Shown here one piece after another: positions 5,317 through 5,381 of a DNA stretch of 5,381 nucleotides. The notes under the pieces are model-generated. The model was not told the DNA's origin. It saw nothing but the letters and a program-made list of their open reading frames with translations, and made no database searches. The translations under genes were made by a program, and so were the position numbers. Each line of letters begins with the position of its first letter. The first letter of the stretch is position 1. The DNA comes from Paraglaciecola arctica (GTDB lineage Bacteria; Pseudomonadota; Gammaproteobacteria; Enterobacterales; Alteromonadaceae), in assembly GCA_003232445.1 (NCBI GenBank), contig QIJM01000029.1, positions 1 to 5,381 on the forward strand. Reading direction: 5' to 3'.

Positions 5317-5381
5317 ACTCAGAGTGCACCAGCGACTTTCAATCGAGGCGTAGTCCTGAAGGAATGGCCGCTCCCTTTCAA
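5317..5381. repeat. Probable continuation of a larger intergenic repeat, cut by the window edge
   Basis: No convincing coding frame covers this stretch. It follows directly on the right 26-bp repeat. Its text (TTTCAATCGAGGCGTAGTCC, then GAAGGAATGGCC) resembles long intergenic repeats I remember from Alteromonadales and Shewanella-type genomes. AAGG (5360-5363) and CCTT (5374-5377) around GGAATGGCCGCTCC give an imperfect hairpin. Only one copy is in the window, so repetition is not shown here. Confidence 0.4.

Overview
The window looks like chromosomal DNA from a marine gammaproteobacterium, most likely an Alteromonadales member (Alteromonas/Glaciecola/Paraglaciecola-like). This rests on moderate-to-low GC, the style of the proteins, a Tag-like C-terminus at the left edge, an HAAAP-family aromatic amino acid permease at the right, and short intergenic repeats of a kind I associate with this order. 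The order-level placement is inference.

Layout, left to right. Positions 1-86 are the last 27 codons of a DNA-3-methyladenine glycosylase I gene (tag). Positions 87-293 are a leader region with a plausible sigma70 promoter (77-106), a GC-rich self-complementary block (about 142-223), and a nested hairpin (242-289) that buries the Shine-Dalgarno sequence of the next gene. Positions 294-3938 hold six tightly packed plus-strand genes: an outer-membrane-type lipoprotein (294-839), a secreted coiled-coil protein (854-1717), a small secreted helical protein (1741-2127), a compact MotA/TolQ/ExbB-like membrane protein (2127-2609), a membrane-anchored coiled-coil protein (2613-3122) and a TonB/TolA-like membrane-anchored protein with a Pro/Lys/Gln/Thr-rich spacer and a C-terminal domain I do not recognise (3141-3938). 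Gaps are 14, 23, -1, 3 and 18 bases, so they are very probably one operon. Convergent to it, on the minus strand, is an HAAAP-family permease (4003-5235) with its own promoter. A 26-bp repeat in two direct copies flanks the permease gene, and the right-hand copy leads into further repeat-like DNA that runs off the window.

The six-gene block is the part of interest. Every product carries an export signal or membrane segments. Together they could link the inner membrane (ExbB-like channel plus two single-pass proteins), the periplasm (two coiled-coil/helical proteins) and the outer membrane (lipoprotein). That is the architecture of a Tol-Pal- or TonB-type energy-transduction machine. However, no canonical ExbD/TolR with its membrane aspartate, no classical TonB C-terminal domain, and no Pal/OmpA peptidoglycan-binding domain is visible. 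I read it as a divergent or undescribed ExbB/TonB-like trans-envelope module; its substrate or role cannot be told from this window. The permease and tag look like ordinary housekeeping neighbours.
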